From Actinomadura sp. J1-007 (GTDB lineage: Bacteria > Actinomycetota > Actinomycetes > Streptosporangiales > Streptosporangiaceae), in the NCBI RefSeq assembly GCF_009793335.1, contig NZ_WING01000001.1, forward strand, positions 6,572,001-6,636,000: DNA of 64,000 nt, in the 5' to 3' direction. Made by a program: the position numbers and the translations under genes. Below the pieces are notes generated by a model. That model saw only the letters and a list, made by a program, of their open reading frames with translations, was not told where the DNA came from and did not search any database. Below are positions 1 to 8,193 of this stretch, piece by piece. Numbering within the stretch: position 1 is the first letter of the stretch; the number at the start of each line of letters is the position of its first letter.

Positions 1-73
1 CGTTCAAGCATAGGCGGGGTGACGAACTTTCGCTGGTGGCATGGTCGGCGGATGCCTACCGTGATCGTCATGG

Positions 74-105
74 GGGCGCCGCCGGGCCGTCGCGCGGCGG
101 CGCCC
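74..105. other. GC-rich hairpin upstream of the first SDR
   Basis: Arms GGGCGCCGCC (74-83) and GGCGGCGCCC (96-105) pair perfectly over 10 bp around a 12-base loop. There is no T-tract. It could terminate an upstream gene lying outside the window or lie in the 5' leader of the SDR at 143. Confidence 0.4.
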
Positions 106-142
106 GCCGTTCAGACCGTTTGCTCGGACCGTGAGGAATCCC

Positions 143-982
143 ATGACGACCGCACCGAAAGTCGCCCTGGTCACCGGGGCCACCCAGGGCCTCGGCCTGG
201 CCCTGGTCGAAGGGCTCGCCCGCCGGCTGGCCCCCGACGACACCGTCTACCTCACCGGCCGCGACGCCGGCCGCGTCGCCGAGGCCGTCCGCGCCGTGCC
301 CGGCGGCGGGGCCCGGGTCCGCGGCGAGCTCCTCGACGTCGCCGATCCCGAGGCCGCCGCCCTGCTCGCCGGACGGCTGGAGGAACGGCACGGGGGCGTC
401 GACATCGTGTTCAACAACGCCGTCATGCGGGTGGGCCCCGACGACGACCCGCGGGAGATCATCGACGGGTACGCCGAGGTCAACAACTTCGGCACCACCC
501 GGGTGCTGAGGGCGTTCGGCCCGTTGCTGCGCGACGGCGGGCGGCTCATCGTCGTGGCCAGCTCGCTCGGCACCCTGCACCACCTCGCGCCCGTGCTGCA
601 CGACCGCTTCGACGGCCTGGCGTCCCTGGACGAGGTGGACGAGCAGACGGCGGCCTGGCGGGACGCCGTCAAGGACGGCACCGCTCGCAGCGGGGCCTGG
701 CCCGGCTTCGTCAACATCCCGTCCAAGATCGCCCAGGTCGCCGCCGTGCGGGCCCTCGCCGAACGGCGGCGCGAGCGGGACGCGGCGCGCGGCGTCCTGC
801 TCGCCGCCGTCTGCCCGGGGATGCTGAACACCCCGACCTCGGCGCTGTGGTGGGACGTCGGCGACGCGGCCACGCCCGCGCAGGGCGCCGTCCCCCTTCT
901 GGACCTCGCGCTCGGCCCGGTCGACCCCGACCACTACGGGCAGCTCGTCCGCCACGGCAAGGTGGTGCCCTGGCGGCCGTGA
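143..982 (+). CDS. SDR-family oxidoreductase, carbonyl-reductase-like, atypical active site
   Basis: A 279-aa protein of the short-chain dehydrogenase/reductase superfamily, predicted cytosolic and NAD(P)H-binding. The Rossmann glycine motif TGATQGLG lies at residues 11-18, an NNA motif follows near residue 90, and a Ser-Ser pair sits in VVASSLG. The region between this Ser and the next motif carries a long insertion, as in carbonyl reductases. The expected catalytic YxxxK reads NIPSK (Asn191, Lys195), so the Tyr is absent. The ATG at 143 was chosen over an in-frame GTG at 131 because GAGGAA lies 5-10 bases upstream. It is convergent with the MFS gene. The substrate cannot be predicted; with no Tyr it may be non-catalytic or use another mechanism. 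Confidence 0.85.
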   Translation: MTTAPKVALVTGATQGLGLALVEGLARRLAPDDTVYLTGRDAGRVAEAVRAVPGGGARVRGELLDVADPEAAALLAGRLEERHGGVDIVFNNAVMRVGPDDDPREIIDGYAEVNNFGTTRVLRAFGPLLRDGGRLIVVASSLGTLHHLAPVLHDRFDGLASLDEVDEQTAAWRDAVKDGTARSGAWPGFVNIPSKIAQVAAVRALAERRRERDAARGVLLAAVCPGMLNTPTSALWWDVGDAATPAQGAVPLLDLALGPVDPDHYGQLVRHGKVVPWRP

Positions 983-1045
983 CCTCCGTGCCTTGGGGGC
1001 ATCCGTCCGCGTACGGTTCGGACGTGCGCGGGCGGGGCGGCGGAG

Positions 1046-2284
1046 TCAGCTCGCCGGGCTCGCCGCCGTCCGCGAGTGGCGGCGCGTGAGGGCCCGGTCG
1101 AGGAGGACGGTCGGCACGATGGCCGCCGCCAGAGCGGCGCCGATCCAGGCGACCGAAGTGACGTCCGCCCCGGCGTTGAGGGCGAGCCCGGCGAGCGCCG
1201 GCACGAGGCTGATCCCGAGCTGGAACGCCGAGACGGTGGTGGCCCCGGCGAGCGTCGGCGCCTCGGCCGCGATGGTGAACACCCGCCCGTAGACGGCCGG
1301 GTTCAGGACGAAGCCGGCGATCCCGAGGAGCAGGACGAGGGGGACGACGGCCCACGCGTGTCCCGCGAGCAGCGCCAGCAGGACGGAGACGGCCATGATC
1401 CCGAACGCTCCGGTCAGGAGCGCGTGCGCGGGCCGCCTGTCGGCGATCCGGCCCCCGATGGACAGCCCGACGAAGGCGCCCACGCCGAACAGCGCGAGGA
1501 CCGCGGGGACCCATGCGCCCGGCATGCCGGTGATGTCGGTCAGCAGCGGCGCCAGGTAGTTGAACGAGATCATGTAGGCGGCGGTGCTCAGGATCGTGGC
1601 GGCGTAGACGACCCACAGCTGCGGCCGCCCCATGGTGCGCAGCTCGCGCCGTACGCTCGGCTCGGCGTCCGTGCTCGTCGCGGGCACCGCCAGCAGGGTC
1701 AGGACCGCGCCCGCCGCGGTCAGGGCGACCACGCCCCAGAACCCGCCCCGCCATCCGGTGAAGTAGCTGAGCGACGCGCCCGCCGGCCCGCCGGCGACCA
1801 TCGCCAGGCTGAGCCCGCTGACGACGACCCCGGAGGCGCGCGCGGTGCGGTCCGGCGTGACCAGGCCGATCGCGGTGACGGCCGCGACCGCCCAGAACCC
1901 CGCGTACGCCAGGCCGCAGACGAACCGGGTGGCCAGCAGCACCCCGTAGCCGTCGGTCAGCAGCCCGATCGCCAGCGAGACCGCGAACACGCCCTGGGTG
2001 GCCACCAGCGTGGTCCGCCGCGGCCAGCGCAGCGTCATGATGGCGAACGGGGGCCCGCCGATGACGACGCCGATGGCGAACGCCGAGATCAGCGCCCCGG
2101 CCGACGACAGTCCGACCCGGAGATCGTCCGCGACCGCCGGGAGGACCCCGGCCAGCAGGAACTCCGCGCTGCCCATCGCGAACAGGCTGAACGCGAGCAG
2201 GTAGACGCCGAGCGGCAGCCTCCCGCCCGTGCCCCGCGCCCGCCGCGCGGTCCGGACGTCCACCTCGTTCGTCGCCTCCGTCAC
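1046..2284 (-). CDS. MFS efflux transporter, Cml/Cmx (chloramphenicol-efflux-like) family
   Basis: A 412-aa, 12-helix major facilitator. The N-terminal stretch FAMGSAEFLLAGVLP and the loop RWPRRTT between helices 2 and 3, plus FNYLAPLLTD at the start of the second half, resemble actinobacterial CmlR/Cmx drug:proton antiporters of the DHA1 group. I chose the GTG at 2284 because GGAGG sits 8 bases upstream. The GTG at 2293 touches the same ribosome-binding site and is less likely. It diverges from katA. Drug specificity is inferred only from family resemblance; a sugar or arabinose-type exporter of the same group is possible. Confidence 0.8.
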   Translation of the reverse strand: MTEATNEVDVRTARRARGTGGRLPLGVYLLAFSLFAMGSAEFLLAGVLPAVADDLRVGLSSAGALISAFAIGVVIGGPPFAIMTLRWPRRTTLVATQGVFAVSLAIGLLTDGYGVLLATRFVCGLAYAGFWAVAAVTAIGLVTPDRTARASGVVVSGLSLAMVAGGPAGASLSYFTGWRGGFWGVVALTAAGAVLTLLAVPATSTDAEPSVRRELRTMGRPQLWVVYAATILSTAAYMISFNYLAPLLTDITGMPGAWVPAVLALFGVGAFVGLSIGGRIADRRPAHALLTGAFGIMAVSVLLALLAGHAWAVVPLVLLLGIAGFVLNPAVYGRVFTIAAEAPTLAGATTVSAFQLGISLVPALAGLALNAGADVTSVAWIGAALAAAIVPTVLLDRALTRRHSRTAASPAS

Positions 2285-2396
2285 GGCGATCACCTCCGCG
2301 GCCGATGGTGCGGCCCCGGGGCCGGCGGGCCAACTTCCGTTGCCGAACCCGGGACGCGCCGGCCGGGGGAGCCGGACCGTTCAGGCGAACGGATCG

Positions 2397-2419
2397 TTTT
2401 CTTGACTCATTCAAGAAAA
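2397..2419. promoter_or_regulatory. Fur-family (FurA/CatR-type) operator in the catalase promoter
   Basis: A perfect inverted repeat has arms TTTTCTTGA (2397-2405) and TCAAGAAAA (2411-2419) around CTCAT. It is AT-rich in a very GC-rich setting and embeds TTGACT, a possible -35. It closely resembles the operator upstream of mycobacterial furA-katG and streptomycete catR-controlled catalase genes as I remember them. No fur/catR gene is adjacent, so a regulator encoded elsewhere would have to act in trans. Confidence 0.7.
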
Positions 2420-2476
2420 GCTGGTTGGCTCACGGGCATACGAGCGTCCGACGAACGAGCCGCATCGGAGCGAGCC

Positions 2477-3940
2477 TTGCCTGAGAACGACCAGAAGCCG
2501 TTGACCACCGTCGCCGGCGCGCCGGTGGCCGACAACCAGAACTCCATGACCGCCGGCGCCCGCGGCCCGATGCTCCTCCAGGACGTGTGGTTCCTGGAGA
2601 AGCTGGCCCACTTCGACCGCGAGGTCATCCCCGAGCGCCGGATGCACGCGAAGGGGTCGGGCGCGTTCGGCGCCTTCACGGTGACGGGCGACATCACCCG
2701 CTACACCCGCGCCAAGATCTTCTCCGAGGTCGGCAAGAGGACCGAGCTGTTCGCCCGGTTCTCGACCGTCGCGGGGGAGCGCGGCGCGGCCGACGCCGAG
2801 CGGGACATCCGCGGCTTCGCGCTGAAGTTCTACACCGAGGAGGGCAACTGGGACCTCGTCGGCAACAACACCCCGGTGTTCTTCTTCCGCGACCCGCTGA
2901 AGTTCCCCGACCTCAACCGGGCGGTGAAGCGGGACCCGCGCACCAACCTGCGCGACCCCGAGAACAACTGGGACTTCTGGACGAACCTGCCGGAGGCGCT
3001 GCACCAGGTCACGATCGTGATGTCGGACCGCGGCATCCCCGCGTCGTACCGCCACATGCACGGCTTCGGCTCGCACACCTACAGCCTGGTCAACGCCGAG
3101 GGCGAGCGGTTCTGGGTGAAGTTCCACCACCGCACCCAGCAGGGCGTCAAGAACCTCACCGACGCCGAGGCCGAGGCGCTGGTCGGCCGGGACCGCGAGT
3201 CGCACCAGCGGGACCTGTTCGAAGCGATCGAGAACGGCGACTTCCCGAAGTGGAAGCTGTACGTCCAGGTCATGCCGGAGGCCGAGGCCGCGGACTACCG
3301 GTACCACCCGTTCGACCTGACCAAGGTGTGGTCGAAGAAGGACTACCCGCTGATCGAGGTCGGCGAGTGGGAGCTGAACCGCAACCCCGACAACTACTTC
3401 GCCGAGGTGGAGCAGGCCGCGTTCACCCCCGCCAACGTGGTGCCGGGCATCGGGTTCTCGCCCGACAAGATGCTCCAGGGCCGCCTGTTCTCCTACGGGG
3501 ACGCGCAGCGGTACCGCCTCGGCGTGAACCACCACCAGATCCCGGTCAACGCGCCGAAGGCCCCGGTGAACTCCTACCACCGCGACGGCGCCATGCGCGT
3601 GGACGGCAACCAGGGCGGCGTCCCCGGGATCGAGCCGAACTCCTACGGCCGCTGGCGCGAGCAGCCGTCGTACCGCGAGCCGGGGCAGGCCATCGGGGCG
3701 TTCGCCGACCGGTTCGACTTCCGGGAGGACGACGACAACTACTTCGAGCAGCCCGGCATCCTGTTCCGCAACATGTCGGCCGAGCAGCAGCGCCTGCTGT
3801 TCGAGAACACCGCGCGGGCGATCGACGGCGCCTCGCGGGCGACCATCGAACGGCACATCGCCAACTGCACCCGGGCCGACCCCGCCTACGGCGAGGGCGT
3901 CCGCAAGGCGATCGAGGCCCTGGCGGCCCAGAAGCCCTGA
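2477..3940 (+). CDS. katA: Monofunctional haem catalase (small-subunit type)
   Basis: A 487-aa catalase that converts hydrogen peroxide to water and oxygen in the cytosol. The distal haem His57 lies in RMHAKGSGAFG, the distal Asn130 in LVGNNTPVFF, and the proximal haem ligand Tyr340 in RLFSYGDAQRYRLG. Length fits the small-subunit class. The start is a TTG at 2477 with GGAG six bases upstream, giving the usual N-terminus (..AGAPVADNQNS..). An open frame extends far upstream but matches no catalase. A Fur-type operator precedes it and an ankyrin-repeat gene follows 96 bases downstream, across a 16-bp-stem hairpin. Regulation by peroxide or iron through a Fur-family repressor is inferred. Confidence 0.96.
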   Translation: MPENDQKPLTTVAGAPVADNQNSMTAGARGPMLLQDVWFLEKLAHFDREVIPERRMHAKGSGAFGAFTVTGDITRYTRAKIFSEVGKRTELFARFSTVAGERGAADAERDIRGFALKFYTEEGNWDLVGNNTPVFFFRDPLKFPDLNRAVKRDPRTNLRDPENNWDFWTNLPEALHQVTIVMSDRGIPASYRHMHGFGSHTYSLVNAEGERFWVKFHHRTQQGVKNLTDAEAEALVGRDRESHQRDLFEAIENGDFPKWKLYVQVMPEAEAADYRYHPFDLTKVWSKKDYPLIEVGEWELNRNPDNYFAEVEQAAFTPANVVPGIGFSPDKMLQGRLFSYGDAQRYRLGVNHHQIPVNAPKAPVNSYHRDGAMRVDGNQGGVPGIEPNSYGRWREQPSYREPGQAIGAFADRFDFREDDDNYFEQPGILFRNMSAEQQRLLFENTARAIDGASRATIERHIANCTRADPAYGEGVRKAIEALAAQKP

Positions 3941-3969
3941 CACGCGCGGGCTTCCAGCAAGGCGAACAC

Positions 3970-4005
3970 CCCGGCGCGGTGCGCGGACCCGCGCACCGCG
4001 CCGGG
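3970..4005 (+). terminator. Perfect 16-bp stem-loop between katA and the ankyrin gene
   Basis: Bases 3970-3985 (CCCGGCGCGGTGCGCG) pair perfectly with 3990-4005 around the 4-base loop GACC. There is no U-tract. Lying inside an apparent two-gene operon, it could be an attenuator that lowers downstream expression, a processing or stability hairpin protecting katA mRNA, or a true terminator. Confidence 0.7.
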
Positions 4006-4036
4006 CACGTACCGGAAAGGATCGGAGAGACCGCCC

Positions 4037-4423
4037 ATGAGCGACGCCGCACTGACCGCGGAGCAGACCGAGCGCGTCGTGGCGATGGCCCTGGACCTCG
4101 CGCGGGACGGCGAGACCGAACGGCTCGTGGAGTTCCTCGACCACGGGCTGCCGGCCGACGCGGCCGACCCCGCCGGCAACACCCTGCTCATGCTCGCCGC
4201 CTACCACGGGCACGCCGGCACGGTCCGCGCCCTGCTCGCCCGCGGCGCTGACCCCGACCTGCGCAACGCGCGCGACCAGGCCCCCATCGCCGGCGCGCTG
4301 TTCAAAGGCGCGGACGAGGTCGTGACCGTACTCCGCGAGGCGGGCGCCGACCTGGACGCGGGCACGCCCACCGCCCGCGCCGCCGCCGCCCTGTTCGGCC
4401 GAGAGCACCTGCTGCCCGGGTGA
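4037..4423 (+). CDS. Ankyrin-repeat protein, probable catalase partner
   Basis: A 128-aa protein with about three ankyrin repeats. The signatures GNTLLMLAAYHGHAGTVRALLARGADPD and the following N-x-x-D-Q-A-P-I-A-G-A repeat lie at roughly residues 45-110. There is no signal peptide. The preferred start is ATG 4037, with GGAG-type sequence upstream. Catalase-ankyrin operons are known; in Pseudomonas aeruginosa AnkB is needed for full KatB activity. The position directly downstream of katA suggests the same supporting role here, which is inference. Confidence 0.88.
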   Translation: MSDAALTAEQTERVVAMALDLARDGETERLVEFLDHGLPADAADPAGNTLLMLAAYHGHAGTVRALLARGADPDLRNARDQAPIAGALFKGADEVVTVLREAGADLDAGTPTARAAAALFGREHLLPG

Positions 4424-4502
4424 CCGCCGTCCCGGCGGCTCCGGGGCCGCGGGGTTGCCTGGGTGTGGCGTTCCTAGGGTAAACGCGCCCTGGTTGATGG
4501 CC

Positions 4503-4517
4503 TCTGACCTGGTCAGA
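4503..4517. promoter_or_regulatory. Palindrome upstream of the Atu4866/SDR operon
   Basis: TCTGACC-T-GGTCAGA is a perfect 7-bp inverted repeat around one base. A second inverted repeat, CGTTGG (4520-4525) and CCAACG (4543-4548), follows immediately. GGGTAA at 4478-4483 could be a -10 of a stress-type promoter. This looks like an operator for the operon starting at 4565; the regulator is unknown. Confidence 0.4.
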
Positions 4518-4564
4518 CTCGTTGGAGCGGGGAAGAACCGCACCAACGGGGAGAGGGGTGAGCC

Positions 4565-4840
4565 ATGGCCGGGACGGCTGAAGGCGTCGACGCCGACGTG
4601 GTCGGGACGTGGGTGACCGCGGACGGTCACATCCGCCAGGAGCTGCTGCCGGACGGGCGCTACGACGAGGCCCGCGGCGAGCGGCGCAGCGCGTACACCG
4701 GCCGGTACACGGTGACCGGCGCCCACCTGGAGTACGTCGACGACACCGGGTTCACCGCGACGGGCGACGTCCGGGACGGGGTGCTCTACCACGAGCATCT
4801 CGTCCTGTACCGGGAGACGACGGGCGGGGGGCGGTCCTGA
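4565..4840 (+). CDS. Atu4866-domain small protein
   Basis: A 91-aa protein whose whole length matches the Atu4866 family (compact beta protein): GTWVTADGHIRQELLPDGRYDE, AYTGRYTVTG, YVDDTGFTATGD and GVLYHEHLVLYRE. Members commonly sit beside short-chain dehydrogenases. A GAGAGGGG ribosome-binding site precedes the ATG. Its TGA overlaps the ATG of the next SDR (TGATG at 4838-4842), so the two are probably translationally coupled. The biochemical function of the family is not known to me. Confidence 0.85.
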   Translation: MAGTAEGVDADVVGTWVTADGHIRQELLPDGRYDEARGERRSAYTGRYTVTGAHLEYVDDTGFTATGDVRDGVLYHEHLVLYRETTGGGRS

Positions 4841-5598
4841 TGACGGGACGGCGGCTCGCCGGGAAGGTCGCGCTGATCACCGGCGCGACCGGCGGCATCG
4901 GCACAGCGACCGCCGAGCTCTTCGCCCGCGAGGGCGCCCGGCTGGTGCTCACCGACGTCGCCGAGGGACCGCTGGCGGACCTCGCCCGCCGGATCGAGGC
5001 GGGCGGCGCGGAGGCCGTCCACGCCCGCCTCGACGTCTCGTCCGCGCGGCAGTGGGACGAGGTGATCGCCCTCGTGCGCGACCGGTTCGGGACGCTGGAC
5101 GTGCTGGTGAACCTCGCCGGCATCGTGGACTGGCCGGGCGTCGAGGACACGCGGGAGGACGCCTGGGACCGCGTCATCGACGTCAACCAGAAGGGCACCT
5201 GGCTCGGCATGAGGGCGGCGATGCCGCTGCTGCGCGCGAGCGGCGACGCGTCGGTGGTCAACACCTCGTCCGTGCTCGGGCTCGTCGGCAGCGGCGCCGC
5301 CGCGGCCTACCAGGCGTCCAAGGGCGCGGTGCGCCTGCTGAGCAAGACCGCCGCGGTCGAGTACGCGCGGCACGGCGTACGGGTCAACTCGGTGCACCCC
5401 GGCGTGGTCGCCACGCCGATGATCCAGGACATCCTGGACGAGGAGGGCGACCGGCAGCCGGACGTCCGGCGCACCCCGATGCGCAGGGCCGGGCGCGCCG
5501 ACGAGATCGCGCCCGCCTACCTCTTCCTCGCCTGCGCCGAGTCCTCGTTCGTCACCGGCTCGGAACTCGTGGTCGACGGCGGCCTCACCGCGTACTGA
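4840..5598 (+). CDS. SDR-family oxidoreductase, classical type
   Basis: A 252-aa classical SDR. The cofactor motif TGATGGIG lies near residues 14-21, the NLAG motif near 89, a catalytic Ser in VNTSSVLG, and YQASK supplies the catalytic Tyr and Lys. A C-terminal TGSELVVDGG follows. Asp at the end of beta-2 (LVLTDVAEG) suggests NAD(H) preference. The start overlaps the upstream stop codon, so it is coupled to the Atu4866 gene. It resembles 3-alpha/20-beta-hydroxysteroid-type dehydrogenases; the substrate is not predictable. Confidence 0.9.
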   Translation: MTGRRLAGKVALITGATGGIGTATAELFAREGARLVLTDVAEGPLADLARRIEAGGAEAVHARLDVSSARQWDEVIALVRDRFGTLDVLVNLAGIVDWPGVEDTREDAWDRVIDVNQKGTWLGMRAAMPLLRASGDASVVNTSSVLGLVGSGAAAAYQASKGAVRLLSKTAAVEYARHGVRVNSVHPGVVATPMIQDILDEEGDRQPDVRRTPMRRAGRADEIAPAYLFLACAESSFVTGSELVVDGGLTAY

Positions 5599-5629
5599 GC
5601 CGCCTCAGCCGACAGCACAAGGAACACAC

Positions 5630-6397
5630 ATGACCATCACGACTGCGTCCAAGGAAACCGACGAGTTCGCCGGGAAGGTGGCCCTGGTCACGGGCGCCGC
5701 GCGCGGCGTGGGCAAGGAGACCGCGGCGCTGCTCGGCGCCCGCGGCGCCCGCGTCGTCGCCGTCGACGTGCGCCCGGCCGTTACGGACCTCCCGGACGAG
5801 ATCCCGGGCGTCCTGGCGCTGACCGGCGACGTCACGCGGGAGGAGACCGCCGTCCGAGCGGTTCGGGCGGCCGTGGACGCGTTCGGCGGGCTGGACATCC
5901 TCGTCAACAACGCCGGCCGCGCCCTCAACAAGCCCGTCACCGAGACCACCGCCGCCGACTGGGACGCGGTGATGGCGGTCAACGCGCGCGGCTCCTTCCT
6001 CTTCGCCCGCGAGGCGTTCCGCGCCATGGAGGCGCGCGGCGGCGGGGCCATCGTCAGCACCGGCTCGTACACCTGCACCGTCGGCCTGCCCGAAGGCTCC
6101 GCCTACAGCGCGTCGAAGGGCGCGCTGGCCCAGCTCACCAAGGTCCTCGCGATCGAGGGCGGGCCGCTCGGCATCCGCGCCAACATCGTCGCCGCGGGCG
6201 TCGTCGAGACCGACTTCCTCGACTCGTTCCGCTCCGACAGCCGCGCGTACCTGGCCTCGTTCGCGGACGCGCAGCCGCTGGGACGGGTGGCGCGGCCCGA
6301 GGAGATCGCGGAGGTCCTGTGCTTCCTCGCCTCGCCGCGCTCCGGCTTCGTCACCGGGGCCGTGGTCGCCGCGGACGGCGGCCTCACCGCGATCTAG
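5630..6397 (+). CDS. SDR-family oxidoreductase, classical type
   Basis: A 255-aa classical SDR with TGAARGVG in the N-terminal Rossmann fold, NNAGRA, Ser in STGSYT and the YSASK active site. It ends FVTGAVVAADGGLTAI. Asp after beta-2 (VVAVDVRP) suggests NAD(H). It lies 31 bases after the preceding SDR on the same strand and is probably third in that operon. Two consecutive non-identical dehydrogenases suggest successive oxidation or reduction steps on one substrate, which is inference. Confidence 0.9.
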   Translation: MTITTASKETDEFAGKVALVTGAARGVGKETAALLGARGARVVAVDVRPAVTDLPDEIPGVLALTGDVTREETAVRAVRAAVDAFGGLDILVNNAGRALNKPVTETTAADWDAVMAVNARGSFLFAREAFRAMEARGGGAIVSTGSYTCTVGLPEGSAYSASKGALAQLTKVLAIEGGPLGIRANIVAAGVVETDFLDSFRSDSRAYLASFADAQPLGRVARPEEIAEVLCFLASPRSGFVTGAVVAADGGLTAI

Positions 6398-6418
6398 CCG
6401 CCCGGGCCCGGAACCGTC

Positions 6419-7930
6419 CTACGCCTCCTCGCCCCGGTCGCGGCAGAGCCGCCAGATCGCGGCCGCCGCCAGCCCCGCCGCGGTCGCCCGCACCGCGGGA
6501 CGCGGGTCGCGGCCGGAACCGGAGACCCCCGTGCCGATGTTGATCGTCAGGTCCCGGCCGGCGGCCTCGGCCAGCACGGCGCGCGTCTGGTCCAGGGCCG
6601 AGTCGCCCAGCAGCGCCAGGTCCAGGACCTGCCGGGCGAGGTAGCGCTTGGACAGCGCCTCGTCGGCGAGCGCCCGCGCGATGCCGGGCAGCGCGTCCTC
6701 GAACGCCTCGATCGCCGACAGCTCCGGCGCCAGGCACCGCACCGAGCCCTCGACGTTCGCGAACGCCTTGCCCACGATGCCCACCATCGAGCTGGACCGG
6801 ATGCCGTGCCGGGCGGCGCTGCGCAGCACGTCCATCAGCACCACGCCGAAGTTCAGGTCGGCGAGCGACCTGCCCACGACCTGCGGGACGATCCGGCGCA
6901 TGTCCTCGGTGAAGCCGCTGAGGTCGGCCCACCGCGTCGCGTGCCCCATCTGCACCCAGCCCCGCGCCGCCGCCCGCGCGTCGTTCTGCGCGACGTTGAC
7001 CAGCGTGAGCAGCCCCTGGACGCTCAGCCCCCGGTCGATCCGTCCCACCATGCCCCAGTCGATGACCGTCGCGCCCAGCTCGGGGTGGACGAAGACGTTG
7101 CCGGGATGCGGGTCGGCGTGGAAGACGCGTTCGACGAACACGCTGTGGTAGCTGAACTCCAGGAGCTGCCGCCCGATGCGCCCGCGCTGGGCGTCGGTGA
7201 AGTCCTCGCGGCGGACGTGGCGGATGGACCGGCCGGGCGCCTCGCTCTGCACCAGCATCCGGGGCGTGGCCGTGATGACCCGCGGGACGGCGACCAGCTC
7301 GAACCCGGACGCCGCGCGCCCCGCCTGCTCCATCGCCGCGGCCTCGGCCGTGAAGTCCAGCTCCGGCCCCATCGCGTCGAAGATCACCGCCAGCGTCGCC
7401 CTGGCGTCGACGATCGCGTTGACCCTGGGCGAGGCGAGCCGGGTGGCCACCGCCACCACTCGCCGGAACGCCGCCATCTCCCGCAGCACCGCCGCGCGGG
7501 CCCCCGGCCGCTGGACCTTCACCACCGCCGGACGGCCATCGCGCAGTACGACCCGGTAGACCTGCGCCAGCGACGCCGACCCGAGCGGCGCCGCCGAGTC
7601 GATCCGGCGGAAGTGCCGCCGCCACCCGCCGTCCAGCTCCTGGTCGAGGACCTGCTCGAACATCGGGAACGGCGCGGCCCGCACGGTGTCCTGCAACAGC
7701 GCCAGCTCCCGCATCATCGTCCGCGAGACGAAGTCGGGGCGCGTCGCCAGGACCTGGCCGACCTTGATGTAGAACGGCCCCAGCCGTTCCATGGTCCGGC
7801 GCGCCTCCACCGCCCTCGCATGCCCCCGCTGCTCCCGCCCCCGCGGACCGGTCTCGTCGCGCGAGGCGACCCAGTCCGCGGCCAGCAGCCTGGCCAGCCG
7901 CATCAAGAGCCGCTCACGAACGAGATCCAA
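6419..7930 (-). CDS. ABC1/AarF/UbiB-family atypical kinase
   Basis: A 503-aa UbiB-like protein. The family motifs appear in order: KxGQ (FYIKVGQVLATRPD), the E..D element in MRELALLQD, the Ala-rich loop PLGSASLAQV in place of a P-loop, VVKVQRPG with the catalytic Lys, the HxDxHPGN loop (HADPHPGNVFVH) and DWG (VIDWGMVG). Family members act as ATPases/kinases supporting isoprenoid lipid metabolism at membranes. The start is ambiguous: TTG 7930 with GAGGGG very close, or ATG 7903 nine codons later. Neighbours give no pathway. A role in quinone or other lipid homeostasis is inferred. Confidence 0.88.
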   Translation of the reverse strand: MDLVRERLLMRLARLLAADWVASRDETGPRGREQRGHARAVEARRTMERLGPFYIKVGQVLATRPDFVSRTMMRELALLQDTVRAAPFPMFEQVLDQELDGGWRRHFRRIDSAAPLGSASLAQVYRVVLRDGRPAVVKVQRPGARAAVLREMAAFRRVVAVATRLASPRVNAIVDARATLAVIFDAMGPELDFTAEAAAMEQAGRAASGFELVAVPRVITATPRMLVQSEAPGRSIRHVRREDFTDAQRGRIGRQLLEFSYHSVFVERVFHADPHPGNVFVHPELGATVIDWGMVGRIDRGLSVQGLLTLVNVAQNDARAAARGWVQMGHATRWADLSGFTEDMRRIVPQVVGRSLADLNFGVVLMDVLRSAARHGIRSSSMVGIVGKAFANVEGSVRCLAPELSAIEAFEDALPGIARALADEALSKRYLARQVLDLALLGDSALDQTRAVLAEAAGRDLTINIGTGVSGSGRDPRPAVRATAAGLAAAAIWRLCRDRGEEA

Positions 7931-8193
7931 AGCCCCTCAAACCCCGGTGACCGAAGAACATCCGGACGACCCGCCGCCCCGGCCTCGCTGGAGGCCGGGA
8001 GTCCGTCCGGACAACAATGACCGCCCGGCCGCGGGGAAACCCCCAGGTCGGGAAGCCGCTCGCCGGACCGCCACGAAGATGTGCCGCCCCTGCCAGCCCG
8101 CCCACCACCGTCCGACGGCCGCCCTGTCGCGTACGCCCGGGCGCACCGCTCATCCGAGAGCCCGCGATCCCCGCCACGCGCCCTCGGGCCCTC

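Noticed and set aside
1076..2476. Long N-terminal extension of the catalase frame
   Set aside because: Overlaps the MFS gene in antisense and has no homology; the TTG at 2477 has a proper ribosome-binding site.
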